Shown here: piece after piece, positions 17,622-25,591 of the stretch
Layout: each line of letters begins with the position of its first letter
How positions within the stretch are numbered: position 1 is the first letter of the stretch
Assembly: GCF_900143255.1 (NCBI RefSeq)
Contig: NZ_FRDI01000008.1
Span: 39,955 to 103,954 of the forward strand
Direction of reading: 5' to 3'
Source of the DNA: Desulfovibrio litoralis DSM 11393
GTDB taxonomy: Bacteria; Desulfobacterota; Desulfovibrionia; Desulfovibrionales; Desulfovibrionaceae
DNA length: 64,000 bases
Translations under genes and position numbers: made by a program
The notes under the pieces: generated by a model
What the model saw: the letters and a program-made list of their open reading frames with translations, nothing else
Told to the model about the DNA's origin: nothing
Database searches by the model: none

Positions 17622-17650
17622 TATTTTTATTGACATTTTTCTTATAATAT

Positions 17651-17725
17651 GCTTTCGTCTTTATTAGGTGCTTAATAACGCCTTAGTCTGAGACGATCCA
17701 CGCTCGTCAGTTTCGTGGTTTTTTT
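17651..17725 (+). ncRNA. Candidate small structured RNA ending in a terminator
   Basis: TCGTCT (17655-17660) pairs with AGACGA (17691-17696), enclosing TTAGGTG/CGCCTTA (17664-17670, 17679-17685; one mismatch, one G-U). A terminator follows: CCACG/CGTGG (17698-17702, 17714-17718) and seven Ts. TTGACA (17630-17635) and TATAAT (17643-17648) lie just upstream, but their 7-base spacing is too short for a standard sigma-70 pair. GACGA at 17692-17696 could also pair with TCGTC at 17704-17708, an alternative fold. No protein frame fits here. Confidence 0.45.
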
Positions 17726-17787
17726 GCGTCTAAATAAAAGTCAAGTCTATAAATGATTTTTATTTATGCTATAATTATACTTATGTT

Positions 17788-17870
17788 ACTCCGAGTGTGG
17801 GCTAATACAATACCTTGTAAAAGGGAATATGCCCGCCGTTCTCAGACGGTTATTAGCTCTCGGAGTTTTT
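17788..17870 (+). ncRNA. Structured leader or antisense RNA resembling phage C4 RNA
   Basis: The outer stem is ACTCCGAG/CTCGGAGT (17788-17795, 17859-17866). It continues as GCTAATA/TATTAGC (17801-17807, 17851-17857), both perfect. Inside are two hairpins: CCTT/AAGG (17813-17816, 17821-17824) and CCGT/ACGG (17836-17839, 17846-17849), so the fold is a three-way junction. T-rich sequence follows at once, so it is also a terminator. It lies about 45 bases before a Rha/Ant-type gene, as C4 antisense RNAs of P1-like phages lie before antirepressor genes. TATAAT at 17770-17775 is a candidate -10 box. The C4 assignment is from memory of architecture. Confidence 0.6.
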
Positions 17871-17914
17871 TTATTTTTTAAAACTCCAATAATAAAATCT
17901 GAGGGGTTTTTATC

Positions 17915-18745
17915 ATGACTAATTTAGTTGAAACAGTGAACGGCAAAGTTGTTGTATCGTCTTTAAAAGTAGCTGAACATTTTGAAAAACAACATGCCCA
18001 TGTTTTAAGAGCGTTAAAAAATATTACAAATGATTGTGAGGAATTATTTAACCGCTCCAATTTTGGATTGGTTGAATATATAGACGAAAAAGGCGAAAGC
18101 CGTCCTTGTTACCACTTAACCCGAGATGCCTTTACTTTGCTCGCTATGGGTTTTACTGGTAAAAAGGCTTTAGCGTGGAAGATAAAATATATTGAAGCTT
18201 TTAACAAAATGGAACAAGCTTTATTAAACCACCCTACCACAATCGCAGACCGTAGACCTTTAGACAAGCTGGTTAAAGTTTGGGCTGTTTTATTGGGCGG
18301 GGACGGCGGGGTTTATCCTCGTTTATGGACGCAAGTTAATTCTCATTTAAATATAACTAATATTGACAAGGCAAGCCCTAAACAAATAAAAAAGGCTATT
18401 AGCTTTGTTCAAGCCCGCATAGATGAACTACAAAGCAATTCAATAGCACCAGCTAAAGAACAACCACAAAAACAACTAGAACTAGCCCCAGTGGTTAAAG
18501 CTTTACCTCCTCGCATTCTTGAGGTAGAAACAGAAATCAAGTATTTAGAGCAAAGATTTAGAACGCTATACACAAATATAACTATAAAGTTATCGCCTGA
18601 TAGTGTTTCATCTAAGGACTTTGCACGAAAAAAAGAAATGCTTGTTATCGGCGAACACTCAACAAACGCAATATTAAGCGGTATAAGTAGCATTATTAAT
18701 CAGCTTAATATTACTAAACGTGTTTATATGAGTTTGAAAGATTAG
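17915..18745 (+). CDS. Phage regulatory protein, Rha family, with variable C-terminus
   Basis: The 276-aa protein opens with a Rha domain at about 1-105: VVSSLKVAEHFEKQHAHVLR, then CYHLTRDAFTLLAMGFTGKK and WKIKYIEAFNKME. The family is widespread in prophages and linked to regulation of lysogeny or host interference. The rest has no obvious domain: residues about 110-175 (LDKLVKVWAVLLGG) and a helical tail. The ATG follows GAGGGG. The gene lies between a C4-like RNA and the attachment site, as expected for an immunity or antirepressor function. Confidence 0.8.
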   Translation: MTNLVETVNGKVVVSSLKVAEHFEKQHAHVLRALKNITNDCEELFNRSNFGLVEYIDEKGESRPCYHLTRDAFTLLAMGFTGKKALAWKIKYIEAFNKMEQALLNHPTTIADRRPLDKLVKVWAVLLGGDGGVYPRLWTQVNSHLNITNIDKASPKQIKKAISFVQARIDELQSNSIAPAKEQPQKQLELAPVVKALPPRILEVETEIKYLEQRFRTLYTNITIKLSPDSVSSKDFARKKEMLVIGEHSTNAILSGISSIINQLNITKRVYMSLKD

Positions 18746-18884
18746 GGAAATGTGGGGTAACTTGGTTTTATTTTAACAAGTAAAATCAATAGACTACACA
18801 TAAAAGAGGATTGTATTTATTCCGCCACTTCTAAGTATCTGATTTTAATTAGAAAAAAATCAAATATTTTAGATATTAAGCTTT

Positions 18885-18906
18885 TTGCGGGTAACTTGCG
18901 GGTAAC
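18885..18906 (+). repeat. Tandem 11-bp repeat, probable integrase arm sites
   Basis: TTGCGGGTAAC occurs twice without a gap (18885-18895 and 18896-18906), and a related GGGTAACTTGG lies near 18754. Short GGGTAAC repeats 60-80 bp from a tRNA-end att core are typical of arm-type binding sites of tyrosine integrases. The integrase is not in this window. Confidence 0.55.
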
Positions 18907-18966
18907 AAGCAAGGCGTATATAGACTAATACTCATATAAAACAAACGCTTGTAAAACTTTAACGTG

Positions 18967-18983
18967 TCCCACCTTCTCCGCCA
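18967..18983 (+). other. Candidate prophage attachment site (tRNA-Ser 3' end)
   Basis: TCCCACCTTCTCCGCCA has the form of a tRNA-Ser 3' terminus: part of the T arm, the acceptor strand CTTCTCC, discriminator G and CCA. No 5' part of a tRNA lies upstream, so this is only the 3' end. That is what integration of a phage into a tRNA gene leaves at the distal junction. Phage genes lie on the left and host-like genes on the right. The intact tRNA would be at the other end, outside the window. Confidence 0.55.
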
Positions 18984-19222
18984 AAAATCATAGATTAAAA
19001 ACTACAATAAGTTATAAATTTAAGTACGATATAAAAACTAAACTAAGCATCATAAATTTCATTTTATTTCTATTTATAAAACAAAACAGTTGTGAAAGTT
19101 TTCAACTTTTTTCTTGATAAAAACCATCACACAAGATATTTTTATAAATAATACCAATACTTTTATTTATCTAATATTTTTTTCTAATACCATATCTAAC
19201 AATTATATAAAAGCAGGCTGTT

Positions 19223-20431
19223 ATGCACTATCTTGGTTTATGTTGTATTGTAAAAAACGAAGACAAATTTTTAAAAGAATGGCTCGCCTATCACTCTTCC
19301 ATCGGAGTTGAGCATTTTTATTTATATGACAATGAAAGTACAATCCCCGTTGATACTTGGCTTCCAAAGTTTGCCGATACTTCAAAGGTTACAATATTAA
19401 GAGCTTCCGGTGCCGTAATGCAGCTCCCGGCTTATAACCATTGCCTCACTAATTTTGGCTCAAAGTTTCAATGGCTGGGTTTTATTGATGCTGATGAATA
19501 TTTATTGCCACACGAAACAGATGATTTACGAACTTTTTTGGCAGAATTTGAACCACATGGCGGACTTGGAATCCATTGGCGAATGTTTGGCTCTTCAGGG
19601 CATGAAAAAAGACCGGAACAACCTATAATCAAAGCATATACCAAAGCCTTTATAAACCCTGACAGTCATATAAAAAGCATTGTGCAACCACACAAAACAA
19701 CAGGTTGTCGTAACCCTCACGCTTTTGGGTATATTTGTGAATCAGGTTGCGTAAACGAACAACATCTTCCAATTGCAGATGGCAGTGCATGGAGCGTTCC
19801 GTCTATACAACGCATTCAAATTAATCATTATTATTTCAAATCACGTGAAGACTTTATGTCTAAACTTAAAAGAGGCAGGGTAGAAGGTTCTTTTGAAAAT
19901 GATCTGGCTCGCCGCATGGAATATTTTGACCAACACATAGAAACGCCAGCTATCGAAGACACCAGAATACAACGCTTTTTACCCAAAGTAGAAAAAATAC
20001 TTAAAGATGATTGTTTAAGTTTAAACCCGGACAAAGAAAATCTTAACTTATCAACAACGGAACTTTTAAATAAAGCCCAAACCGCTATCCAAAATATGGA
20101 TTGGATAAACGCCGAACTATGCATGTGTAAACTCAGTAAGGAGCTTCAAGATGTTTCTGATTTATGGCTGATGCGTGCTATGGTTGCTCGTTCTCAAAAG
20201 CGTCTAAAAGCCGCAGAATTTTTCATATCCGAAGCCTTAAAGCATAGCAACAACCTCAATATTTGGGTAGAACAATTCCAATTGGTTATGTTAAATGAAG
20301 ACTATAATCTCGCCGAGGCGATTTTACATCATTTGAAACGCATGTCAGGGCTAAATGCCGAAGAAGATCCAACCTTGACCTATAACATTGATATAATGGA
20401 AAAAATGTTAAAACACAAAACTAAAGCATAA
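19223..20431 (+). CDS. Glycosyltransferase, GT92/GT2-like, with helical C-terminal repeats
   Basis: The 402-aa protein starts LGLCCIVKNEDKFLKEWLAY, the usual opening of family 92-like transferases (DUF23/Glyco_tranf_2_4). The metal-binding motif FIDADEYLL is near residue 90. HKTTGC, then INHYYFKSREDF at about 195-210 complete the catalytic domain. Residues from about 275 are helical and TPR-like (WINAELCMCKLSKELQ, LKAAEFFISEALKH). The sugar donor and target are unknown, with surface polysaccharide the most likely. The gene lies just outside the putative prophage end. Its last 36 bases are copied downstream. Confidence 0.75.
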   Translation: MHYLGLCCIVKNEDKFLKEWLAYHSSIGVEHFYLYDNESTIPVDTWLPKFADTSKVTILRASGAVMQLPAYNHCLTNFGSKFQWLGFIDADEYLLPHETDDLRTFLAEFEPHGGLGIHWRMFGSSGHEKRPEQPIIKAYTKAFINPDSHIKSIVQPHKTTGCRNPHAFGYICESGCVNEQHLPIADGSAWSVPSIQRIQINHYYFKSREDFMSKLKRGRVEGSFENDLARRMEYFDQHIETPAIEDTRIQRFLPKVEKILKDDCLSLNPDKENLNLSTTELLNKAQTAIQNMDWINAELCMCKLSKELQDVSDLWLMRAMVARSQKRLKAAEFFISEALKHSNNLNIWVEQFQLVMLNEDYNLAEAILHHLKRMSGLNAEEDPTLTYNIDIMEKMLKHKTKA

Positions 20432-20690
20432 ACTCATAAAAAAGAACAAAAAGCGACTTTGTGAACCGTTGTTTTTTGCTCTAACTAAATTTTCTCTTAA
20501 CCAAACTATAATTTATTTGCTACGTTTTGTTTATCCAATCTTTTATCTCTTTAACCTCAGCCTTTATATCTTCCAAGGAAATATTATTATAAACGCCATC
20601 TTTATATAAAAACTCACCATTAACCATAGTAAAGCAAACTTCATGCCCATTGGCGGCATAAAAAAGCTGTGAAACCGGAGTATATAGAAG
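20396..20690 (+). repeat. Tandem duplication, copy 1 (295 bp)
   Basis: This copy holds the last 12 codons of the glycosyltransferase, the intergenic space and the reverse-strand tail of the mtaD-like gene. It matches 20691-20984 at about 95 percent by eye, with one base of length difference. The glycosyltransferase ends in this copy; the full mtaD gene ends in the other. Confidence 0.9.
20520..20690 (-). pseudogene. Duplicated C-terminal fragment of the mtaD-like deaminase
   Basis: The reverse strand encodes about 57 residues matching the end of the intact gene at 20814-22169 (AANGHEVCFTMVNGEFLYKD and on), with a few substitutions and an ending DWINKT instead of AWIEKT. The frame is still open to its TAG but there is no start and no catalytic part. 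It is a by-product of the tandem duplication, not an independent gene. Confidence 0.85.
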
Positions 20691-20984
20691 ATGGAAAAGA
20701 TGTTAAAACACAAAACTAAAGCATAAACTCATAAAAAAAACAAAAAACTACTTCGTGAACCGTTGTTTTTTGCTCTAACTGAGTTTTCTCCTAACCAAAC
20801 TATAATTTATTTGCTAAGTTTTCTCTATCCAAGCTTTTATCTCTTTAACCTCAGCCTTTATATCTTCCAAGGAAATATTATTATAAACGCCATCTTTATA
20901 TAAAAACTCACCATTAACCATAGTAAAGCAAACTTCATGCCCATTGGCGGCATAAACAAGCTGTGAAACTGGCGTATATAGAGG
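20691..20984 (+). repeat. Tandem duplication, copy 2
   Basis: This second unit starts with an orphan copy of the glycosyltransferase 3' end (ATGGAAAAGATG through TAA at 20726). It continues through the intergenic space into the true 3' end of the mtaD-like gene. Differences from copy 1 cluster in the intergenic part and at the mtaD tail. Confidence 0.9.
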
Positions 20985-22169
20985 TTGAAGATTTATGTTG
21001 TTTAAATCAATGCCAATAAGATCAGCCGAATAAGATGGGGCTATTTTTCCCACATTATTCCATTGTAAAGCTTTGGCATTATTAATTGTCGCCATATTTA
21101 AAACCGTTTGAGCCGACATTACCGTCGGGTCATTAGCGTTTACCTTGTGAATTAACGCCGCATAATTCATTTCGCTAAACATATTTAACGTATTGTTTGA
21201 AGCGGCTCCATCTGTTCCAAGACCAACAACTATCTCTCGTTCAAGCATTTCAGGAACAAGAGCAATTCCTGAATTTAGCTTTAAATTACTTTTTGGGTTA
21301 TGTATGATTTTTACATTATTTTCCGCCAAAAGATCAATTTCATCTAAAGTTAAATCAACGCAATGAGCAAGAATTGTATTGGAATTAAGTAAGCCAAGCC
21401 TGTTGCAATATTCCACAGGGCGTTGTTTATGTAACTTAAGGCTTTGCTCTGTTTCTGTTTCGCTTTCTGCCAAATGAATATGTAAAGGCAGCCCATGTTT
21501 TTCCGCAAAGTTTTGACAACGTCTTAACAAGCTTTCAGTTGTGGTATAAACAGAATGAGGGGAAACAGCAAAACGTATGTTGGGGTTGCCCTGCCATCTT
21601 TCAATTTGAGCTTCCAACAAAGAAAAAGCTTGTTCTTCCGTTTGATAAGCGGGAGAAGGAAAGGCGAAAATTCCTTCGCCTGCCAATAATTTTATTCCAA
21701 GTTGAGCCGCCGCTTCACAAACAGCATCTTCAATTAAATACATATCGCAAGCAAGGTTGGTTCCTGTCCTAATCATTTCGGCAAAACCCAGCAAAGCCCC
21801 CGCCCTAACAAGTTTGTAAGTCAGCTTTGCTTCTTTGGGAAAAATATGTTTGCTGAGCCATTCCATTAAAGGTAAATCATCGGCCACGCCTTTAAAAATA
21901 TTCATACTCGCATGAGTATGTCCGTTAATTAAAGCAGGCATCAACAACGTATTTTTAAAAGCCGAATGGATATAGTCAGGATATTTATTTTGTAACACGT
22001 CGACCCTATCAAGCTCGACAATAACTCCATTGTTGATCGCCACCCCACAATTTTCTAAAACAACGTTATCTGCCTGTTTTCCCAAAATAAAATTATCTTG
22101 CCGTAATTCATTACAAGTGCTTTGGGTTAAAATATAATCTGCACTCAATATTAACTTTTTTGACTTCAT
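20814..22169 (-). CDS. mtaD: 5-methylthioadenosine/S-adenosylhomocysteine deaminase-like amidohydrolase
   Basis: The 451-aa protein belongs to the metal-dependent amidohydrolases. Metal ligands are visible in GHTHASMNIFKG (about residue 82), HIHLAES (about 225), ILAHCVDL (about 258) and GTDGAASNN (about 310). GVADDLPLMEWL is typical of the MtaD/SsnA/TrzA group, which deaminates methylthioadenosine or S-adenosylhomocysteine. The substrate is inferred from family. It follows the CCA-transferase fusion by 11 bases and is probably cotranscribed. Its 3' end is duplicated downstream. Confidence 0.85.
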   Translation of the reverse strand: MKSKKLILSADYILTQSTCNELRQDNFILGKQADNVVLENCGVAINNGVIVELDRVDVLQNKYPDYIHSAFKNTLLMPALINGHTHASMNIFKGVADDLPLMEWLSKHIFPKEAKLTYKLVRAGALLGFAEMIRTGTNLACDMYLIEDAVCEAAAQLGIKLLAGEGIFAFPSPAYQTEEQAFSLLEAQIERWQGNPNIRFAVSPHSVYTTTESLLRRCQNFAEKHGLPLHIHLAESETETEQSLKLHKQRPVEYCNRLGLLNSNTILAHCVDLTLDEIDLLAENNVKIIHNPKSNLKLNSGIALVPEMLEREIVVGLGTDGAASNNTLNMFSEMNYAALIHKVNANDPTVMSAQTVLNMATINNAKALQWNNVGKIAPSYSADLIGIDLNNINLQPLYTPVSQLVYAANGHEVCFTMVNGEFLYKDGVYNNISLEDIKAEVKEIKAWIEKT

Positions 22170-22180
22170 AGTTTTTTGTT

Positions 22181-24934
22181 TTAGTTTTTATTATTTTTTG
22201 ATTTTTCTTCTAAAAAGTTTTTCACTAAAGATTCAGCCAAGTTGAGTTCTTCTTGTTTATCTTTAATTAAGCCATCTATTTTAGCATCTAAAACTTGTTT
22301 TAAGACCGTTTTTATCTCAACCCCGGGACTCATTCCCATTTTTATAAGACTTTTTCCGGTTATACTCAATTTTTCTTCTCTCGCTTTAGTGATATAATAT
22401 AAAATCGCCTTGCGTATATCAGCGTCTTTTTCTGTCGCAATCACAAAAATCATGGCATTCACCGACAAAGGGTTCAAAATATCAGCCAACATACTCATTT
22501 TATAACGAATATTTTTATCTTTGTTGTTTTGAGGTGAAAACGCCATTTCACTCCAAGCCTTTATTTTAAACTTCATATCACGACATTGTTCACGCATACT
22601 TAAAAATGAATGTGTTGCTTTTGAACTAAACATAAGACGCTTTAAAAGCTCTGAAACTTCTAAGTATTTCGCACCCAAACACAAAGCCAAAAGATAAAGC
22701 ACCCAGTTTTCACGTTTAGACTTTTGATAAAGCATTTCATACGCATTAGATATTTTTTCAAGCTCTAAAATCAATTCTTCTTTAGCATCGGTTAAAGGCA
22801 AAATAGGGTGAATTTCTTGCAAAACTTTAAACTCGTCCATACGTTTTAAACAAGCCAAGGTGTTTTCTTCCTCACACACAAGTTGAAAACCATGAAAAAT
22901 TCTTTGTCCTGAAATTTTTTTGATCATGCCCAACTGAATAGCATTATTAATCAAGCGTTCTGTCTGTAGGCTCAATTTAAAGTTTAAACGTACTTCAAAC
23001 AAAATAGCTCGAATAATACGAGTTGGATCTTCGATAAAACTTAAAGAGTGAATCGGTTGAATAATCTTATTTTTTATATCCCTTTGAGCCCCATAAAAAT
23101 CTAAAATATTTCCAAAGTTTGTTTGATTTAATTCCAAGGCAACCGCATTAATCGTGAAATCTCGTCTATATAAATCAAGGCGAATAGATGAATGTTCTAC
23201 GTTTGGTAAAGCCCCGGGGCTTTCGTAATATTCCAATCGAGAAGTCGCTATATCTATTTTCATTAAAATTTTTTCGCCACTATCAGTTTCAACGGTATAC
23301 TCCAAAATAGCGGTTTTAAATTTAATATGTTCGGTAATTGAAGCGTTTAAACGCTTTCCTAGGGCATGGGCAAAGACAATTCCGTTTCCTTCAACACATA
23401 AATCAATATCATGGTTTGGAATCGCCATCAAAAGGTCTCTTACAAAACCACCAACAACGTAAACAGAAAAACCAAGTTCATCACCGAGTTCTCCTGCTAA
23501 TTTCAAAAGCTTAAATATATATTTGGGTAATTTATCTTTTAATATACCTGAAACATTACGTATTTTTAGCTTTGTTTTATCTGCGTTACTTTCTAAAACA
23601 AATGAATAATCAGCATTATTATGCATAAACGTATTAATAATATCCGTTCTGGTGATTACTCCAACCATTTTTTCATCTTGAATAACAGGAATTAAACGTT
23701 GGCGATTATTAATTATTATATTTAAAGCAATATCAAGGTCATCATCAGGAGAAACGCTTAAAATATTTCTATTGATATAATCAGAAATAGAAAGAGAACC
23801 CAATAAATGGGCTTTAGCTCTTACAACAGTATGATATTCGATAATCCCTATAGGTTTTAAAGGATTTTTTTCATGATTAATAACCGGTGCGGCTTTTAAA
23901 CCATAACGCCCCATAAAATTTTCAGCATAACTGATACTATCTTTAATATTTAAACTTAAAGCCGGACTCGCCATAAAATTATTAACAACTAATTGAGGCT
24001 GAACTTCATTAAAAATTTCCGACAATAACTTTTCTTTAAGCTCAGGCAAGGTCATATTTGAAACAGAGGCAGAAGCCGCATAACTATGCCCTCCGCCACC
24101 AAACACCTTACAAATATTTGCAACGTTAACAGACTTTAGAGAACTTCTTGCTACAAGCTGAATTTTATCTGCCATTTGAGCAATCGCAAATAAAACCTTT
24201 GTTTTTTCCATTTCTACCATTTTTTGCACTAAAGTAGAAAACTCAACCAGATACGAATCTAAAACTATTTCGCTGACAGTAACGCTTATCCCTTTAAAGT
24301 TATGAATTTCAGCCGCTTGCAACAATGAATTTAAGGTGTTAACCTGAATACTGCTTAAATTATCACTATCTGCATCTTGAATTATATTAAAATCTATTCC
24401 CTGTTCTATTAGCCAAGCCGCCGCATTAAAATCATAAACGGTTGTAGAATTAAATTTAAAAGAACCCGTATCTTCATAAAGCCCTAAAGCTAATAAAGTC
24501 GGCTCGGGTTCAACTAGTTGTATTTTTTTTTCTTTAAGTAATTCAATAATAAGTGCAACTGTAGAACCATAAGGTTTTACTAATGAAAAGTTTACTTTAA
24601 GGTCATCTTCGGCATCAGGGTGATGATCATAAGCGTGAATAATTAAATCAGAATTTTGTAAAACAGGAGAAATATGCAACAAACGAGAACGCTGTCTTGT
24701 ATCAACAACCACTAAATTTTTAGTTTTACTAAAATCAAAATCTTTAGGATTTACAAACTTAAAAGTATTGGGAATAGCCTTAATAAATTCATTACTATGA
24801 GAGCGAACCTGAATTGAGGGGTTAATCAAAACAGCCTCAGGATATAAATAACTTGCGGCAACCATTGAGGCAACAGCATCTAAATCAGCGTTATTATGAG
24901 TAGTAATAATTGTATCTGCGGTTTTTTTATTCAT
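22181..24934 (-). CDS. DHH phosphoesterase-CBS-tRNA nucleotidyltransferase fusion
   Basis: The 917-aa protein joins three modules. Residues 1-310 are a DHH/DHHA1 phosphoesterase with HNNADLDAVAS at 13-23, the DHH triad near 105 (AYDHHPDAED) and GGGGHSYAAS near 278. Residues about 315-430 hold two CBS domains (MVGVITRTDIINTF). From about 465 to the end is a class II CCA/poly(A) polymerase: VVGGFVRDLL near 491, the metal-binding HDIDLCVEG near 505 and RRDFTINAVAL near 595. Such fusions are known in deltaproteobacteria and act on tRNA 3' ends. The DHH part suggests oligonucleotide or nucleotide turnover, with CBS domains sensing adenylates. Confidence 0.9.
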   Translation of the reverse strand: MNKKTADTIITTHNNADLDAVASMVAASYLYPEAVLINPSIQVRSHSNEFIKAIPNTFKFVNPKDFDFSKTKNLVVVDTRQRSRLLHISPVLQNSDLIIHAYDHHPDAEDDLKVNFSLVKPYGSTVALIIELLKEKKIQLVEPEPTLLALGLYEDTGSFKFNSTTVYDFNAAAWLIEQGIDFNIIQDADSDNLSSIQVNTLNSLLQAAEIHNFKGISVTVSEIVLDSYLVEFSTLVQKMVEMEKTKVLFAIAQMADKIQLVARSSLKSVNVANICKVFGGGGHSYAASASVSNMTLPELKEKLLSEIFNEVQPQLVVNNFMASPALSLNIKDSISYAENFMGRYGLKAAPVINHEKNPLKPIGIIEYHTVVRAKAHLLGSLSISDYINRNILSVSPDDDLDIALNIIINNRQRLIPVIQDEKMVGVITRTDIINTFMHNNADYSFVLESNADKTKLKIRNVSGILKDKLPKYIFKLLKLAGELGDELGFSVYVVGGFVRDLLMAIPNHDIDLCVEGNGIVFAHALGKRLNASITEHIKFKTAILEYTVETDSGEKILMKIDIATSRLEYYESPGALPNVEHSSIRLDLYRRDFTINAVALELNQTNFGNILDFYGAQRDIKNKIIQPIHSLSFIEDPTRIIRAILFEVRLNFKLSLQTERLINNAIQLGMIKKISGQRIFHGFQLVCEEENTLACLKRMDEFKVLQEIHPILPLTDAKEELILELEKISNAYEMLYQKSKRENWVLYLLALCLGAKYLEVSELLKRLMFSSKATHSFLSMREQCRDMKFKIKAWSEMAFSPQNNKDKNIRYKMSMLADILNPLSVNAMIFVIATEKDADIRKAILYYITKAREEKLSITGKSLIKMGMSPGVEIKTVLKQVLDAKIDGLIKDKQEELNLAESLVKNFLEEKSKNNKN

Positions 24935-25087
24935 AGTAAACGACTTTTAACCTTGATATATAATGCCTACAAAACTTAATAAAAATAAAATAAAACCCCA
25001 AACATATCCGGTAAAAAGTAATTACATATTAAAATTTTACTTTATATTGAACAAATTTAGGGTTTTATAAAAAAACAATAAAAAAGT

Positions 25088-25516
25088 TTATTTCAAGATT
25101 TTACTTTGTGGCAATAAAGTGCAGCCACAAGCTTGTAATTCTTGAATACCAAGATCAGTATTATCAATACGAATAATTAAAACTGCTTTGTCATCACAAA
25201 GAGAGGCAAAGGCGTACATATATTCTACGTTAACACCCTTTTGGCTAAACATTTGTAAAATATTATCCAACCCACCAGGGCTATTAGGAACTTCAAGGGC
25301 AATAACCGAAGCTATATTAACCGTAAAGCCAGCTGCCTTTAAAACTTCCTTTGCTCTTTCAGGATTGTCAACAATCATTCTTAAAATGCCAAATTCATTA
25401 GTATCAGCCAAAGACAAAGCACGCATATTTAAACCCGCCTCATAAAGAGTATGGGTAACGTCTGCAAGTCGTCCTGACTTATTTTCCAAGAAAATAGAAA
25501 TTTGTTGAATTTTCAT
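25088..25516 (-). CDS. Tandem ACT-domain protein
   Basis: The 142-aa protein consists of two ACT domains: residues about 1-70 (QISIFLENKSGRLADVTHTL) and 72-140 (LEVPNSPGGLDNILQMFSQK). ACT domains bind amino acids. This stand-alone form is commonly found next to phenylacetate-CoA ligase genes in anaerobes, as here, 75 bases downstream of paaK. It is probably the last gene of the reverse operon. The ligand, perhaps an aromatic amino acid, is inferred from context. Confidence 0.85.
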   Translation of the reverse strand: MKIQQISIFLENKSGRLADVTHTLYEAGLNMRALSLADTNEFGILRMIVDNPERAKEVLKAAGFTVNIASVIALEVPNSPGGLDNILQMFSQKGVNVEYMYAFASLCDDKAVLIIRIDNTDLGIQELQACGCTLLPQSKILK

Positions 25517-25591
25517 AGCTAAACTCCATATTGGTTGAAAAACAAAAAAAGATTATACCAAACTAAAATATACTCAAGGCGTTATTATACC

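Noticed and set aside
17630..17648. Standard sigma-70 promoter formed by TTGACA and TATAAT
   Set aside because: The boxes are separated by only 7 bases instead of 16-18, so they cannot form one promoter. One may serve with another box.
18967..18983. Complete tRNA gene at the prophage end
   Set aside because: Only the 3' end is present. The sequence before it is AT-rich and cannot form D, anticodon or T stems.
19114..19311. Short forward frame overlapping the glycosyltransferase start
   Set aside because: It is out of frame with a much better gene, has no family pattern and is made of AT-rich leader sequence.
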